Assembly: GCF_001005295.1 (NCBI RefSeq)
Contig: NZ_LBMK01000010.1
Span: 117,475-181,474, forward strand
Direction of reading: 5' to 3'
DNA: 64,000 nucleotides
From: Streptomyces yangpuensis
Lineage (GTDB): Bacteria > Actinomycetota > Actinomycetes > Streptomycetales > Streptomycetaceae
Below are positions 34,505 through 43,260 of this stretch, piece by piece (position 1 is the first letter of the stretch; every line of letters starts with the position of its first letter). The notes under the pieces are model-generated. The model did no database searches, was not told the origin of the DNA, and saw nothing but the letters and a program-made list of their open reading frames with translations. Both the position numbers and the translations under genes were made by a program.

Positions 34505-35580
34505 CGGTTCTCCGGGAGGGGGTCGGCGAACCGCCAGCCTTCGGCGAGCAGTTCGTCGACGGCCGCCACGGCCGTGGCGAGCCGCTCCCGGCGGCCGCCG
34601 CGCAGGGACAGGTAGCGCTTTCCGGTGGCTTCCAGCTCCTCGCGGAAGCGGCGGGTCATCCAGGGTCTGAGGTGGGGCCCGTCGCGCAGTCCGTCGTCCT
34701 CGAAGGGCACGTCGGCGTCCTCGGTGAGCAGGTACAGGTCCCGGTGTGTGCGGGCGGCGATCCGCTCGACCTCGGCGTTGCGGCCGCCCATGTACCGCTC
34801 GTGCCAGATGCCGGTGGCGAAGGAGTCGGTGTCGCAGACCAGCACCGGGGAGCCCTGGCGGGCCGCCCGCTCCTCCTCCTCGTCCTGGCGGCGGGCGATG
34901 ACGGGGAACTCCTCCGCGGTGAAGGAGACGTCCGCCCAGGTGGCGGCCGGGTCCGCGGCCCGGGCCGCGGCGAGCTTCTCCTCGCTGTAGCGGCGTCCGT
35001 ACTCCTCGACCCAGCCCGTGGCCGCCCAGACCCCGCCGCGGGCCCGCAGGTGCGCGGCCAGGTCCCGGGACAGGGTGGTCGTCCCGGTGGACTCGGCGCC
35101 GAGGACGACGACACGGCGCGCGAGGCGGGCTCGCACGGCCGGTCCCAGGAAGTCCCAGCAGGCGGCCGGGTCGGCCCGGACCGCCGTCCCGGACACCGGG
35201 AACAGGGTCCGGGCGGGGTCCACGCAGACCTCCTCGGCGCCGAACCGGCGCGCGAGTTCGGTGCCGTACTCCTCCGAGGTGAAGACGGCGTCGACAGGGC
35301 GGCCGACCGCGGCCCGGAAGATCGCCATGTGGGCCTCCCAGATCTCCGGGTCGTGCAGGTCGACGGGGATGTCGTCGACGGCTCCGACGACGTCCGTGTC
35401 CGGGTGGGCCTCGCGCATCCAGGCGACCCGGTCGGCGAGCGGCACCGATTCCACGGAGGCCGCGCAGACCAGGACGGTCAGCCGCTCGCAGCGGTCCTGG
35501 GCGGTGCGCACCAGGTGGTGGTGGCCGGCGTGCGGCGGGTAGAACTTGCCGAGCACCAGCCCGTGGCCGAAGCGCCTCAT
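34501..35580 (-). CDS. nadR: NadR-like NMN adenylyltransferase/ribosylnicotinamide kinase
   Basis: A 359-residue bifunctional protein. Residues 1 to about 145 are the adenylyltransferase, with G-K-F-Y-P-P-H-A-G-H-H-H (11-22) and the V-S-G-T-A-V-R motif (129-135). Residues about 155-359 are the ribosylnicotinamide kinase. Its P-loop reads G-A-E-S-T-G-T-T-T (161-169), so the normal lysine is threonine. It would convert nicotinamide riboside brought in by PnuC to NMN and then to NAD. The N-terminal DNA-binding domain of enterobacterial NadR is absent; regulation is left to NrtR. ATG 35580 overlaps the pnuC stop. The kinase step needs testing because of the missing lysine. Confidence 0.88.
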   Translation of the reverse strand: MRRFGHGLVLGKFYPPHAGHHHLVRTAQDRCERLTVLVCAASVESVPLADRVAWMREAHPDTDVVGAVDDIPVDLHDPEIWEAHMAIFRAAVGRPVDAVFTSEEYGTELARRFGAEEVCVDPARTLFPVSGTAVRADPAACWDFLGPAVRARLARRVVVLGAESTGTTTLSRDLAAHLRARGGVWAATGWVEEYGRRYSEEKLAAARAADPAATWADVSFTAEEFPVIARRQDEEEERAARQGSPVLVCDTDSFATGIWHERYMGGRNAEVERIAARTHRDLYLLTEDADVPFEDDGLRDGPHLRPWMTRRFREELEATGKRYLSLRGGRRERLATAVAAVDELLAEGWRFADPLPENR

Positions 35581-36185
35581 GCCGTCGCCCCCAGGGCCGT
35601 GCGGGTGCCGCGTTCCGCGAGCGTGCGCCGCCAGCCGAGCAGGCCGACGACGCAGAGCGCGAGGAAGCCGACGTAGAGCAGGGCGGTGAGGTGGAGCCCC
35701 TTGTGGACGTACAGGGGGATGTAGACGAGGTCGGCGGCGATCCACAGCCACCAGGACTCGACCAGTTTGCGGCACTGGCCGTACGTCGCCGTGAGGGAGA
35801 GCGCGGTCGTGACGGCGTCCCAGAAGGGGACGGTCGAGTCGGTGGCCCGGGACAGGAGCAGGGTGAGGCCGAGGGTCCCCGCCGCCCCCGCCGCGGCCAG
35901 CCAGACCCATTCGGTGCGCGTGGTGCGGCGCACCGGCAGGGCTTCGGCGGTTCCTGGTCCACCCCCGTGGGTCCAGGACCACCAGCCGTACGCGGCGAGG
36001 GCGATGAAGACGATCTGGAGCCCGGCGTCGGCGTAGAGGCCGGCCTGGGTGAAGAGAACGATGAAAAAAACGTTGTTGGCGATGCCGATCGGCCAGTTGG
36101 CGATGTGCTGGCGGGCCACCAGCCAGACGCACAGGGCGCCCGTGGCGAACCCGAGCACCTCGGTCCAGCTCAAGGTCCAGTTCAT
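35577..36185 (-). CDS. pnuC: Nicotinamide riboside transporter PnuC
   Basis: A 202-residue inner-membrane protein with seven hydrophobic segments. Family motifs are W-P-I-G-I-A-N-N-V-F-F (about 31-41), the Y-G-W-W-S-W segment (about 66) and W-W-L-W-I-A-A-D-L-V-Y-I-P-L-Y (about 145-159). PnuC facilitates uptake of nicotinamide riboside, trapped by NadR phosphorylation. It is the first gene of the operon, with ATG 36185 behind GGAAGTGGGGG. The NrtR-like palindrome lies 22-38 bases upstream and overlaps a TATAGT-like -10, so repression there would shut the whole unit. Confidence 0.93.
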   Translation of the reverse strand: MNWTLSWTEVLGFATGALCVWLVARQHIANWPIGIANNVFFIVLFTQAGLYADAGLQIVFIALAAYGWWSWTHGGGPGTAEALPVRRTTRTEWVWLAAAGAAGTLGLTLLLSRATDSTVPFWDAVTTALSLTATYGQCRKLVESWWLWIAADLVYIPLYVHKGLHLTALLYVGFLALCVVGLLGWRRTLAERGTRTALGATA

Positions 36186-36203
36186 GCCGGGCCCCCACTT
36201 CCT

Positions 36204-36226
36204 TTAATAGTCACTGTGACTATAAA
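36204..36226 (-). promoter_or_regulatory. Candidate NrtR operator upstream of pnuC
   Basis: Bases 36207-36223 are a perfect palindrome ATAGTCAC-T-GTGACTAT; two A/T pairs outside it extend the symmetry to 36204-36226. It sits 22 bases before the pnuC start and overlaps -10-like TATAGT/TATTAA. Its A/T-rich sequence stands out in this genome. NrtR binding is inferred from the gene content of the operon. Confidence 0.75.
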
Positions 36227-36251
36227 CAGGGGTGCGGGGTCGGGGCAAGGG

Positions 36252-36286
36252 AAAAGCCCGCGGTGCCGTGGGCACTGCGGGCTTTT
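36252..36286 (-). terminator. Terminator of the scpA-scpB-rluB unit
   Basis: A 16-bp stem with one mismatch (36252-36267 with 36271-36286) and 3-base loop, flanked by AAAA/TTTT, about 45 bases after the rluB stop on the minus strand. Confidence 0.85.
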
Positions 36287-36330
36287 CGTGGAACGGGGCC
36301 GAGCGGGGTCGAGCGGGGCCGAGCGGAGTC

Positions 36331-37611
36331 CTACAGACCGACCTCGCGCATCAGCATGCCGACCTCGGTGTTGGTCAGGCGGCGCAGCCAGCCGGACTTC
36401 TGGTCGCCCAGCTCGATGGGACCGAAGGAGGTCCGGACGAGCTTGTCGACGGGGAAGCCCGCCTCGGACAGCATGCGGCGGACGATGTGCTTGCGGCCCT
36501 CGTGGAGGGTCACCTCGACCATGTAGTTCTTGCCGACCTGGTCCAGCACGCGGAAGTTGTCGGCGCGGGCCCAGCCGTCCTCCAGCTCGATGCCGTCCTT
36601 GAGCCGCTTGCCGATGTCGCGCGGCAGTGAACCGGTGATCGCGGCGACGTAGGTCTTCTTCACGCCGTACTTCGGGTGCGTGAGGCGGTGGGCCAGCTCT
36701 CCGTGGTTGGTGAGCAGGATGATGCCCTCGGTCTCGGTGTCGAGCCGGCCGACGTGGAAGAGGCGCGTCTCGCGGTTGTTGACGTAGTCGCCCAGGCACT
36801 GGCGGCCGTCCGGGTCCTCCATGGTGGAGACGACACCGGCCGGCTTGTTCAGCGCGAAGAACAGGTAGGACTGGGTGGCGACGGTCAGGCCGTCCACCTT
36901 GATCTCGTCCTTCGGCTGGACGCGCTTGCCCTGCTCGGTGACGATCTCGCCGTTGACCTCGACGCGGGCCTGCTCGATGAGCTCCTCACAGGCACGGCGC
37001 GAGCCCATGCCGGCGCGGGCGAGGACCTTCTGCAGCCGCTCGCCCTCCTGCTCGGCACCCGGGAACGTCTTGGGGGTCCTGATCACGGGCTTGTCGGCGT
37101 ACCGGTCGCGCACGCGCTCCTCGATGCGCGCGTCCAGCTCGCGCGGGCGGGACTGGCCGCTGCGGCTGCCCGGACCACGGCGCGGGCCGCCGGCGCCGCC
37201 GATGCCGGGGGTCTTGGAGGTGCGGGGACCGCCCTTGGCACCGCCGCGCGCCGCGTCACCGCGGGCGCCGCGGGTGCGCTCGCCCTCGGGGCCGACGTCG
37301 TAGCGGCGCTCCTCCGGGCGGGGGTTGCGGGGACGCTGGGGTGCCTGGTCGCGATCACGGTCACGGTCACGCGAGCCGCCCTGGCCGCCGCGGTAGCCAC
37401 CGCCACTGCCGGAGCCGCCGCCCGAGCCGCTGCCGCCCCGGTAGCCGCCCCCACCGCCGGAACCGCTGCCGCCGCGGGAGCCGCCGCTGCCGGAGCCGCC
37501 GCGGTAGCCACCGCCGCCGCCGGAGCCGCCGCCACGGGCGCTACCGCGCCCGCCGCCGCCACCGCCGCCGCTGTTCCTGTTGCCACCGTTGCCGTTGCCG
37601 CTGCTTCGCAT
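36331..37611 (-). CDS. rluB: RluB-like 23S rRNA pseudouridine synthase
   Basis: A 426-residue RsuA/RluB-family enzyme. Residues about 185-245 are an S4 RNA-binding domain (RLQKVLARAGMGSRRACEELI). The catalytic domain follows with G-R-L-D-T-E-T-E-G-I-I-L-L (catalytic Asp at about 304) and the C-terminal R-R-M-L-S-E-A-G-F-P. The first 170 residues are extreme low complexity: repeated G-G-Y-R-G-G-S-G-S units, then RDRDRDRD and Arg-rich stretches, probably a disordered RNA-binding tail that has expanded. ATG 37611 shares its A with the scpB stop (TGATG). Family knowledge says it modifies 23S rRNA; the position is not shown by sequence. Confidence 0.92.
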   Translation of the reverse strand: MRSSGNGNGGNRNSGGGGGGGRGSARGGGSGGGGGYRGGSGSGGSRGGSGSGGGGGYRGGSGSGGGSGSGGGYRGGQGGSRDRDRDRDQAPQRPRNPRPEERRYDVGPEGERTRGARGDAARGGAKGGPRTSKTPGIGGAGGPRRGPGSRSGQSRPRELDARIEERVRDRYADKPVIRTPKTFPGAEQEGERLQKVLARAGMGSRRACEELIEQARVEVNGEIVTEQGKRVQPKDEIKVDGLTVATQSYLFFALNKPAGVVSTMEDPDGRQCLGDYVNNRETRLFHVGRLDTETEGIILLTNHGELAHRLTHPKYGVKKTYVAAITGSLPRDIGKRLKDGIELEDGWARADNFRVLDQVGKNYMVEVTLHEGRKHIVRRMLSEAGFPVDKLVRTSFGPIELGDQKSGWLRRLTNTEVGMLMREVGL

Positions 37612-38243
37612 CAAAGTTCCGTCGTCTTGTCGTCTTCATCGGTGTCCGGTGCGTCCGGATCGAACGACGGCACACCTTCTTGCGTCTCGGCTTCGATCGC
37701 GTCCGCCTCGGGGAGGAAGGGCGCGAGCTCCGGGAGCTCGTCCAGGCCGCGCAGGCCCATCCGCTCCAGAAAGTAGTTCGTCGTCCTGTATAGGATCGCA
37801 CCTGTTTCGGGTTCCGTCCCCGCCTCCTCCACCAGACCGCGCTGGAGCAGGGTCCGCATGACCCCGTCGCAGTTGACTCCGCGCACGGCGGAGACCCGCG
37901 ACCGGCTCACCGGCTGGCGGTACGCGACGACCGCCAGGGTCTCCAGCGCCGCCTGGGTGAGCCGGGCCTGCTGGCCGTCCAGGACGAAAGCCTCCACGGC
38001 CGGGGCGTACCGCGCCCGGGTGTAGAAACGCCATCCGCCCGCGACGAGCCGCAGCTCGAAGCCCCGGCGCGCGGCCGTGTACTCGTCGGCGAGCTCCCGC
38101 AGCGCGTCCGCGACCTCACGCGGGGTGCGCTCCAGCACCTTGGCGAGGTGCGCCTCGGTCGCGGGCTCGTCCACGACCATGAGGACGGCCTCCAGGGCCG
38201 GCTTCAGTTCCAGCGCGGCGACCGCGCCGACGTCGCTGCTCAA
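37611..38243 (-). CDS. scpB: Segregation and condensation protein ScpB
   Basis: A 210-residue winged-helix protein, partner of SMC and ScpA in chromosome condensation. Family segments LKPALEAVLMVVDEPATEAHLA at the start, G-W-R-F-Y-T-R (about 71), L-T-Q-A-A-L-E-T-L-A-V-V-A-Y-R-Q-P-V-S-R (about 96-115) and V-R-G-V-N-C-D-G-V are intact. The acidic C-terminus (DPDAPDTDEDDK) is typical of actinobacteria. It overlaps scpA by four bases and rluB by one base, so all three are co-translated. Confidence 0.94.
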   Translation of the reverse strand: MSSDVGAVAALELKPALEAVLMVVDEPATEAHLAKVLERTPREVADALRELADEYTAARRGFELRLVAGGWRFYTRARYAPAVEAFVLDGQQARLTQAALETLAVVAYRQPVSRSRVSAVRGVNCDGVMRTLLQRGLVEEAGTEPETGAILYRTTNYFLERMGLRGLDELPELAPFLPEADAIEAETQEGVPSFDPDAPDTDEDDKTTEL

Positions 38244-39382
38244 TCCTTCGCCTCCACGATCTGGTCGAACTCGTCGGTCACCGTCGGCATGCCGTCGCCG
38301 TCCCCGCCGCTCCAGCGCACCGTGAGCGTCCGCAGGGCCTCCTCCTGGTCGAGGGCGACCGCCTTCTCCCGGTAGAGCTCCAGGAGGGCCAGGAAGCGCG
38401 CCACGACGGTGAGGGTGTCCTCGGCGTCCTCGGTGAGCTCCTGGAAGGTCGCCTCGCCGCGCGTCTTCAGCATCCGCACCACGACGCCGGCCTGCTCGCG
38501 CACGCTGACGAGGGGCGCGTGGATGTGGTCCACGTACACCTGGGGCTTGGCCCTGGGCTGCATGGCCTTGACGGCGAGCCGGGCGAACCCTTCCGCGCCG
38601 ATGCTGATGACCACGTCGGGCAGCAGGTCGGCGTGGTGCGGCTCCAGCCCGACCGTCCGGGGGTAGCGGCGGCCCTCGGTCTCCGCGCGGCGCCCGAAGA
38701 TCTCGGCGATCTGCTTGTACGCGCGGTACTGCAGCAGGCGCGCGAAGAGCAGGTCCCGGGCCTCCAGGAGGGCGAGGTCGGCCTCGTCCTCGACCTCGGC
38801 CACCGGCAGCAGCCGGGCGGCCTTGAGGTCGAGCAGGGTCGCGGCGACGACGAGGAACTCGGTGGTCTGGTCGAGGTCCCAGTCGGGCCCCATGGCCCGG
38901 ATGTACGTCATGAACTCGTCGGTGACCTTGGACAGCGCGACCTCGGTGACGTCGAGCTTGTGCCGCGAGATCAGCTGGAGCAGCAGGTCGAAGGGCCCCT
39001 CGAAGTTGTCGAGCCGCAACGTGAACCGCCCGTCGCCTCCCGCGGGGCCCGCCGCGCCGCCGCCCGCGGGTTCCGCGGCGGGCTCCTGCGGCCCCGGGTC
39101 CGCCCGCTCAGCGGGCCCTCCCCCGTCCAGGGTCCCGCCGGCGCCGGCCGGCCCGGCCGCGTCCGTCGTCCCGTCGGCCGGATCGCCGGGCTCGGCGACC
39201 GGGCCCCCGGGCCCGCCCACGGTCCCGGCGGACTCCACCGCATCCGAGCTCCCGGCGGGCCCGGCCGGGCCTGTGACGGGGGCCCCGGCCGCCGCCGGGT
39301 CGGACACCGGGGCCTCGGCGGCGCCCGGCCCGCGCCCCAGGCTCCGGCGGGCCGGGCGGGCGGCGTGGTGATCGGGAGGCAT
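38240..39382 (-). CDS. scpA: Segregation and condensation protein ScpA (kleisin)
   Basis: A 380-residue kleisin bridging SMC heads. The core begins near residue 119 with FTLRLDNFEGPFDLLLQLI and H-K-L-D-V-T-E-V, with E-F-L-V-V-A-A-T-L-L-D-L-K-A-A-R-L-L-P (about 174-192), and ends in the winged-helix R-F-L-A-L-L-E-L. The first 118 residues are a Pro/Ala/Gly-rich disordered extension not needed for the family fold; the true start may be further in, but the open frame and codon bias favour ATG 39382. The gap of about 600 bases upstream (39383-39980) separates it from the parA unit. Confidence 0.92.
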   Translation of the reverse strand: MPPDHHAARPARRSLGRGPGAAEAPVSDPAAAGAPVTGPAGPAGSSDAVESAGTVGGPGGPVAEPGDPADGTTDAAGPAGAGGTLDGGGPAERADPGPQEPAAEPAGGGAAGPAGGDGRFTLRLDNFEGPFDLLLQLISRHKLDVTEVALSKVTDEFMTYIRAMGPDWDLDQTTEFLVVAATLLDLKAARLLPVAEVEDEADLALLEARDLLFARLLQYRAYKQIAEIFGRRAETEGRRYPRTVGLEPHHADLLPDVVISIGAEGFARLAVKAMQPRAKPQVYVDHIHAPLVSVREQAGVVVRMLKTRGEATFQELTEDAEDTLTVVARFLALLELYREKAVALDQEEALRTLTVRWSGGDGDGMPTVTDEFDQIVEAKD

Positions 39383-39980
39383 GGCGGTCCAGGTGGGTAC
39401 GGAAGAAACGGCAGGTCGGCCACGAAAAGCCTAGGCCCTGCCCGAACGATTCCCCGCCCGGCGGGCCGGGCCGCCGCGGTGGGCCCGGCGGGGTGTCCCG
39501 GTGCGGCACACGCCCGCAGGCAACGCCACCGGCGCCCCGTCGGCCGATCGGCACGCAGCGCCCGCACGGGCGCACGGGAGCGGGGGGCGCGGAGCCCACC
39601 GCAAGGGGCGTGGTCGGCCCGGCGGGCCGCTCCGGTGCGGGCGGGCACCGTGGGAGCCGCTCCCGCTGCGCGAGCGGCGCGGCGGACGACGGCACCGGCA
39701 TCGCCGCGAGGTCTCGGGGTGGGCGGCCCTCGCAACGCACCGCGGATGGCGCGCCGGGGCCGGTGCCGGCGGAGGCCGGGGTGGTACCGCCGAGGTCCCG
39801 GCTGAGCCGTTCCGGCAGGTGCTTGCGGGAGCCGGAAGCCCGGGGAACGCGCCGCAGGTGGCATGGCGGGCCCGCCGCGAAGCGCGGGAGGCCGCCGACG
39901 GCGGGTCGGCGGCCTCTCGGCAGGACTTCGGGCACTGCACGGTCCCGGCTGAGCGGCGCCGCAGGCGGCCCGCAGGCGGC
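39383..39980. other. 598-base gap without a gene
   Basis: Between scpA and the small gene at 39981 all long frames are Arg/Pro/Ala-rich shadows. The DNA is very GC-rich with several short inverted repeats near 39460-39490 and 39890-39970 (for example GCGGCCC/GGGCCGC types). These may include a terminator for the parA unit and the scpA promoter, neither of which I can place exactly. Confidence 0.4.
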
Positions 39981-40520
39981 TCAGCGGCCGCGGAGGCGGC
40001 GGACCAGGATGCTGGCGTCGCCGCGGGACTCCAGGTCGGCGAGGACGACCGCCACCGCCTCGCGGACGATGCGGCCGCGGTCGACGGCCAGGCCGTGTTC
40101 CCCGCGCAGCACCAGCCGCGCGTGCTCCAGGTCCATCAGCTCCTCGGCGGAGACGTAGACCGTGATCTTCTCGTCGTGCCGTTCGCGGCCGCTGGGCCGC
40201 CGGTTCGCGCCGCGGCCCTGGCCCTTGCCCCGCCGGGTCGCCCCGGCCGGGGCGGCGGCCGCCCCGGCGGTCTGACCGGCCGGGCTGACAGAACCTTCCT
40301 GCGCTCGCCGCGGCTGCCCCACGACGGGTCCGCCCGCCTCCGCAGCGGCCTCAGCCTCCCGGCTGCGGCCCTCTCCCGCCGTACCCCCGGCCGGAGCGGC
40401 CGAGTGTTCCGCGGCGGGTGCCTCCTCGGCCCCGCGGCGCGGCGAGGACGACTGCAGCGCCATCCCCCCGGTCGTGCGGAACAGTTCGTCGGCGCCGGGC
40501 AGACTCACTCGGCGTGACAA
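39981..40520 (-). CDS. Small ParA-linked protein with possible ribbon-helix-helix fold
   Basis: A 179-residue protein. Residues 1-115 are disordered (Ala/Gly/Pro/Arg). Residues about 116-170 read D-E-K-I-T-V-Y-V-S-A-E-E-L...RGRIVREAVAVVLADLE, one beta strand then two helices with a basic stretch, as in ribbon-helix-helix DNA-binding proteins. It overlaps the parA 3' end by 16 bases. A ParA ATPase paired with a small DNA-binding partner is the usual segregation-module layout, so it may act as the adaptor for this ParA. The fold is inferred from the predicted strand-helix-helix pattern only. Confidence 0.65.
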   Translation of the reverse strand: MSRRVSLPGADELFRTTGGMALQSSSPRRGAEEAPAAEHSAAPAGGTAGEGRSREAEAAAEAGGPVVGQPRRAQEGSVSPAGQTAGAAAAPAGATRRGKGQGRGANRRPSGRERHDEKITVYVSAEELMDLEHARLVLRGEHGLAVDRGRIVREAVAVVLADLESRGDASILVRRLRGR

Positions 40521-41665
40521 CGGGCGAGCACCTCCCTGGCCAGCTGGCGATAGGCGGCGGCGCCGACGGAGTTGGACGCGTACGTCGTGATCGGCTCACC
40601 GGCGACCGTGGTCTCCGGGAAGCGGACCGTGCGGCCGATGACCGTGTGGTAGACGTGGTCGTCGAACGCCTCGACGACACGCGCCAGCACCTCGCGGCTG
40701 TGCACCGTACGGGAGTCGTACATCGTGGCGAGGATGCCGTCGAGCTCCAGCTCGGGGTTGAGCCGCTCCTGCACCTTCTCGATCGTCTCGGTCAGCAGCG
40801 CCACGCCGCGCAGCGCGAAGAACTCGCACTCCAGCGGGACGATGACCTTGTGAGCCGCCGTCAGGGCGTTCACGGTCAGCAGACCGAGCGAGGGCTGACA
40901 GTCGATCACGATGTAGTCGTAGTCGGCCATCAGGGGCTTCAGGGCCCGCTGCAGGGTGGACTCGCGCGCGACCTCACTGACCAGCTGCACTTCCGCAGCG
41001 GACAGGTCGATGTTGCTCGGCAGCAGGTCCATGTTGGGGACCGCCGTCTTGAGCAGCACCTCGTCGGCCGACATGCCCCGCTCCATGAGCAGGTTGTAGA
41101 CCGTCAGGTCGAGTTCCATCGGGTTCACGCCGAGGCCCACGGACAGCGCGCCCTGCGGGTCGAAGTCGACGAGCAGCACGCGTCGCCCGTACTCGGCGAG
41201 TGCGGCACCCAGGTTGATGGTCGACGTGGTCTTGCCCACGCCGCCCTTCTGGTTGCACATCGCGATGATCTTCGCCGGACCGTGGTCGGTCAGCGGACCC
41301 GGGATCGGGAAGTACGGGAGCGGGCGTCCGGTCGGGCCGATCCGCTCACGGCGCTGGCGGGCAGCGTCGGGGGCGAGGGTGGCCGCGTACTCGGGGTCCG
41401 GTTCGTACTCCGCGTCGGGGTCGTAGAAGTGCCCCTCGGGCACATTGTCGTAGTCGGCGAATCCCGTGGGCGTATCGCCGCTCAGGTCGCCGGCCCTGGA
41501 GTTCACGTCTAGGCCGTCCATGCTCTTTTGGGGCGTCGTCATGTGCTGGTGGTTTGCGAAGGTGCGTACTGCGACGGAGCCGACAGCTTCGAGCCCGGCA
41601 GGACTCTGGCCCCGCTCAGGGACGCCTGCTGCACCACCCCCAGGAGTAAATGTCGACTCATTCAC
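40505..41665 (-). CDS. ParA-family ATPase (second chromosomal ParA type)
   Basis: A 386-residue Walker-type ATPase of the ParA/Soj family. After a 125-residue Pro/Asp-rich N-terminal region comes the deviant P-loop NQKGGVGKTT (about 137-146). The switch VDFDPQGALSVGLG (about 165) and V-I-D-C-Q-P-S-L-G-L-L-T (about 250) follow. GTG 41665 has GGAGGT ten bases upstream; the internal ATG at 41542 is less likely. It is not next to parB but sits with scpA/scpB and a small partner gene. In Streptomyces this orphan ParA is conserved beside scpAB, suggesting a role in segregation or polar organisation (inference). Confidence 0.88.
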   Translation of the reverse strand: MNESTFTPGGGAAGVPERGQSPAGLEAVGSVAVRTFANHQHMTTPQKSMDGLDVNSRAGDLSGDTPTGFADYDNVPEGHFYDPDAEYEPDPEYAATLAPDAARQRRERIGPTGRPLPYFPIPGPLTDHGPAKIIAMCNQKGGVGKTTSTINLGAALAEYGRRVLLVDFDPQGALSVGLGVNPMELDLTVYNLLMERGMSADEVLLKTAVPNMDLLPSNIDLSAAEVQLVSEVARESTLQRALKPLMADYDYIVIDCQPSLGLLTVNALTAAHKVIVPLECEFFALRGVALLTETIEKVQERLNPELELDGILATMYDSRTVHSREVLARVVEAFDDHVYHTVIGRTVRFPETTVAGEPITTYASNSVGAAAYRQLAREVLARCHAE

Positions 41666-41991
41666 AAGTCGTCTTACCTCCTCGGACGTGACCAGGACAC
41701 TTATCGATAGGTCAGCGTGGCACCATGCCGACGGTTGGCGACTCTATGGCGTGTCACCACCCAGCGGCAACACAATCCGCCGGACCCGGCACGATGTGTC
41801 GGCAACCGAACACCACTCTGTCAAGGGCGTCCGCGCCGTCGCCGTGAAGTTTCGCGGGTGCGCGAAAGGGTTAAAGGGTTACGTTCGAGGCGAGTTGAGC
41901 GGGATCCCGGGACAGTCCGCAAACATGTCCGGCCGGACCTTGCGGGCAAGGTCCGGCCGGATACGTGAGATTGACGTCAGTCGTTGACGGG
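41666..41991. other. Spacer with parA promoter region and ald terminator
   Basis: A 326-base non-coding gap. The parA side (41666-41760) has the ribosome site, a TATCGATA palindrome and the likely promoter. The ald side carries the terminator at 41928-41961. No gene is seen. Confidence 0.6.
41928..41961 (-). terminator. Terminator of ald
   Basis: A perfect 15-bp stem (41928-41942 with 41947-41961) and 4-base loop, 31 bases past the ald stop codon. Confidence 0.88.
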
Positions 41992-43107
<1,116 letters not shown>

Positions 43108-43188
43108 CGTCGATCACGGTCCTTGACTCAGGGGGAAATAACGGGGCACTTCCATACATACCCGCCCACAAGAGTGCGCAACGGGATG

Positions 43189-43208
43189 CACCACGAGATG
43201 ACGTGGTG
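43189..43208 (-). promoter_or_regulatory. Inverted repeat upstream of ald
   Basis: CACCACG (43189-43195) and CGTGGTG (43202-43208) with a 6-base spacer lie in the gap between ald and the STAND gene. It may be an operator for ald or a weak terminator of the STAND gene. Confidence 0.35.
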
Positions 43209-43260
43209 AAGCCAGTTTAATGAAGGATGAGTCGCTGTCTAGCCTTGCAAACCAATAATC

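Noticed and set aside
39501..40517. 338-residue plus-strand frame over the parA-linked gene
   Set aside because: Shadow frame; composition is not protein-like and it opposes a gene with clear motifs.
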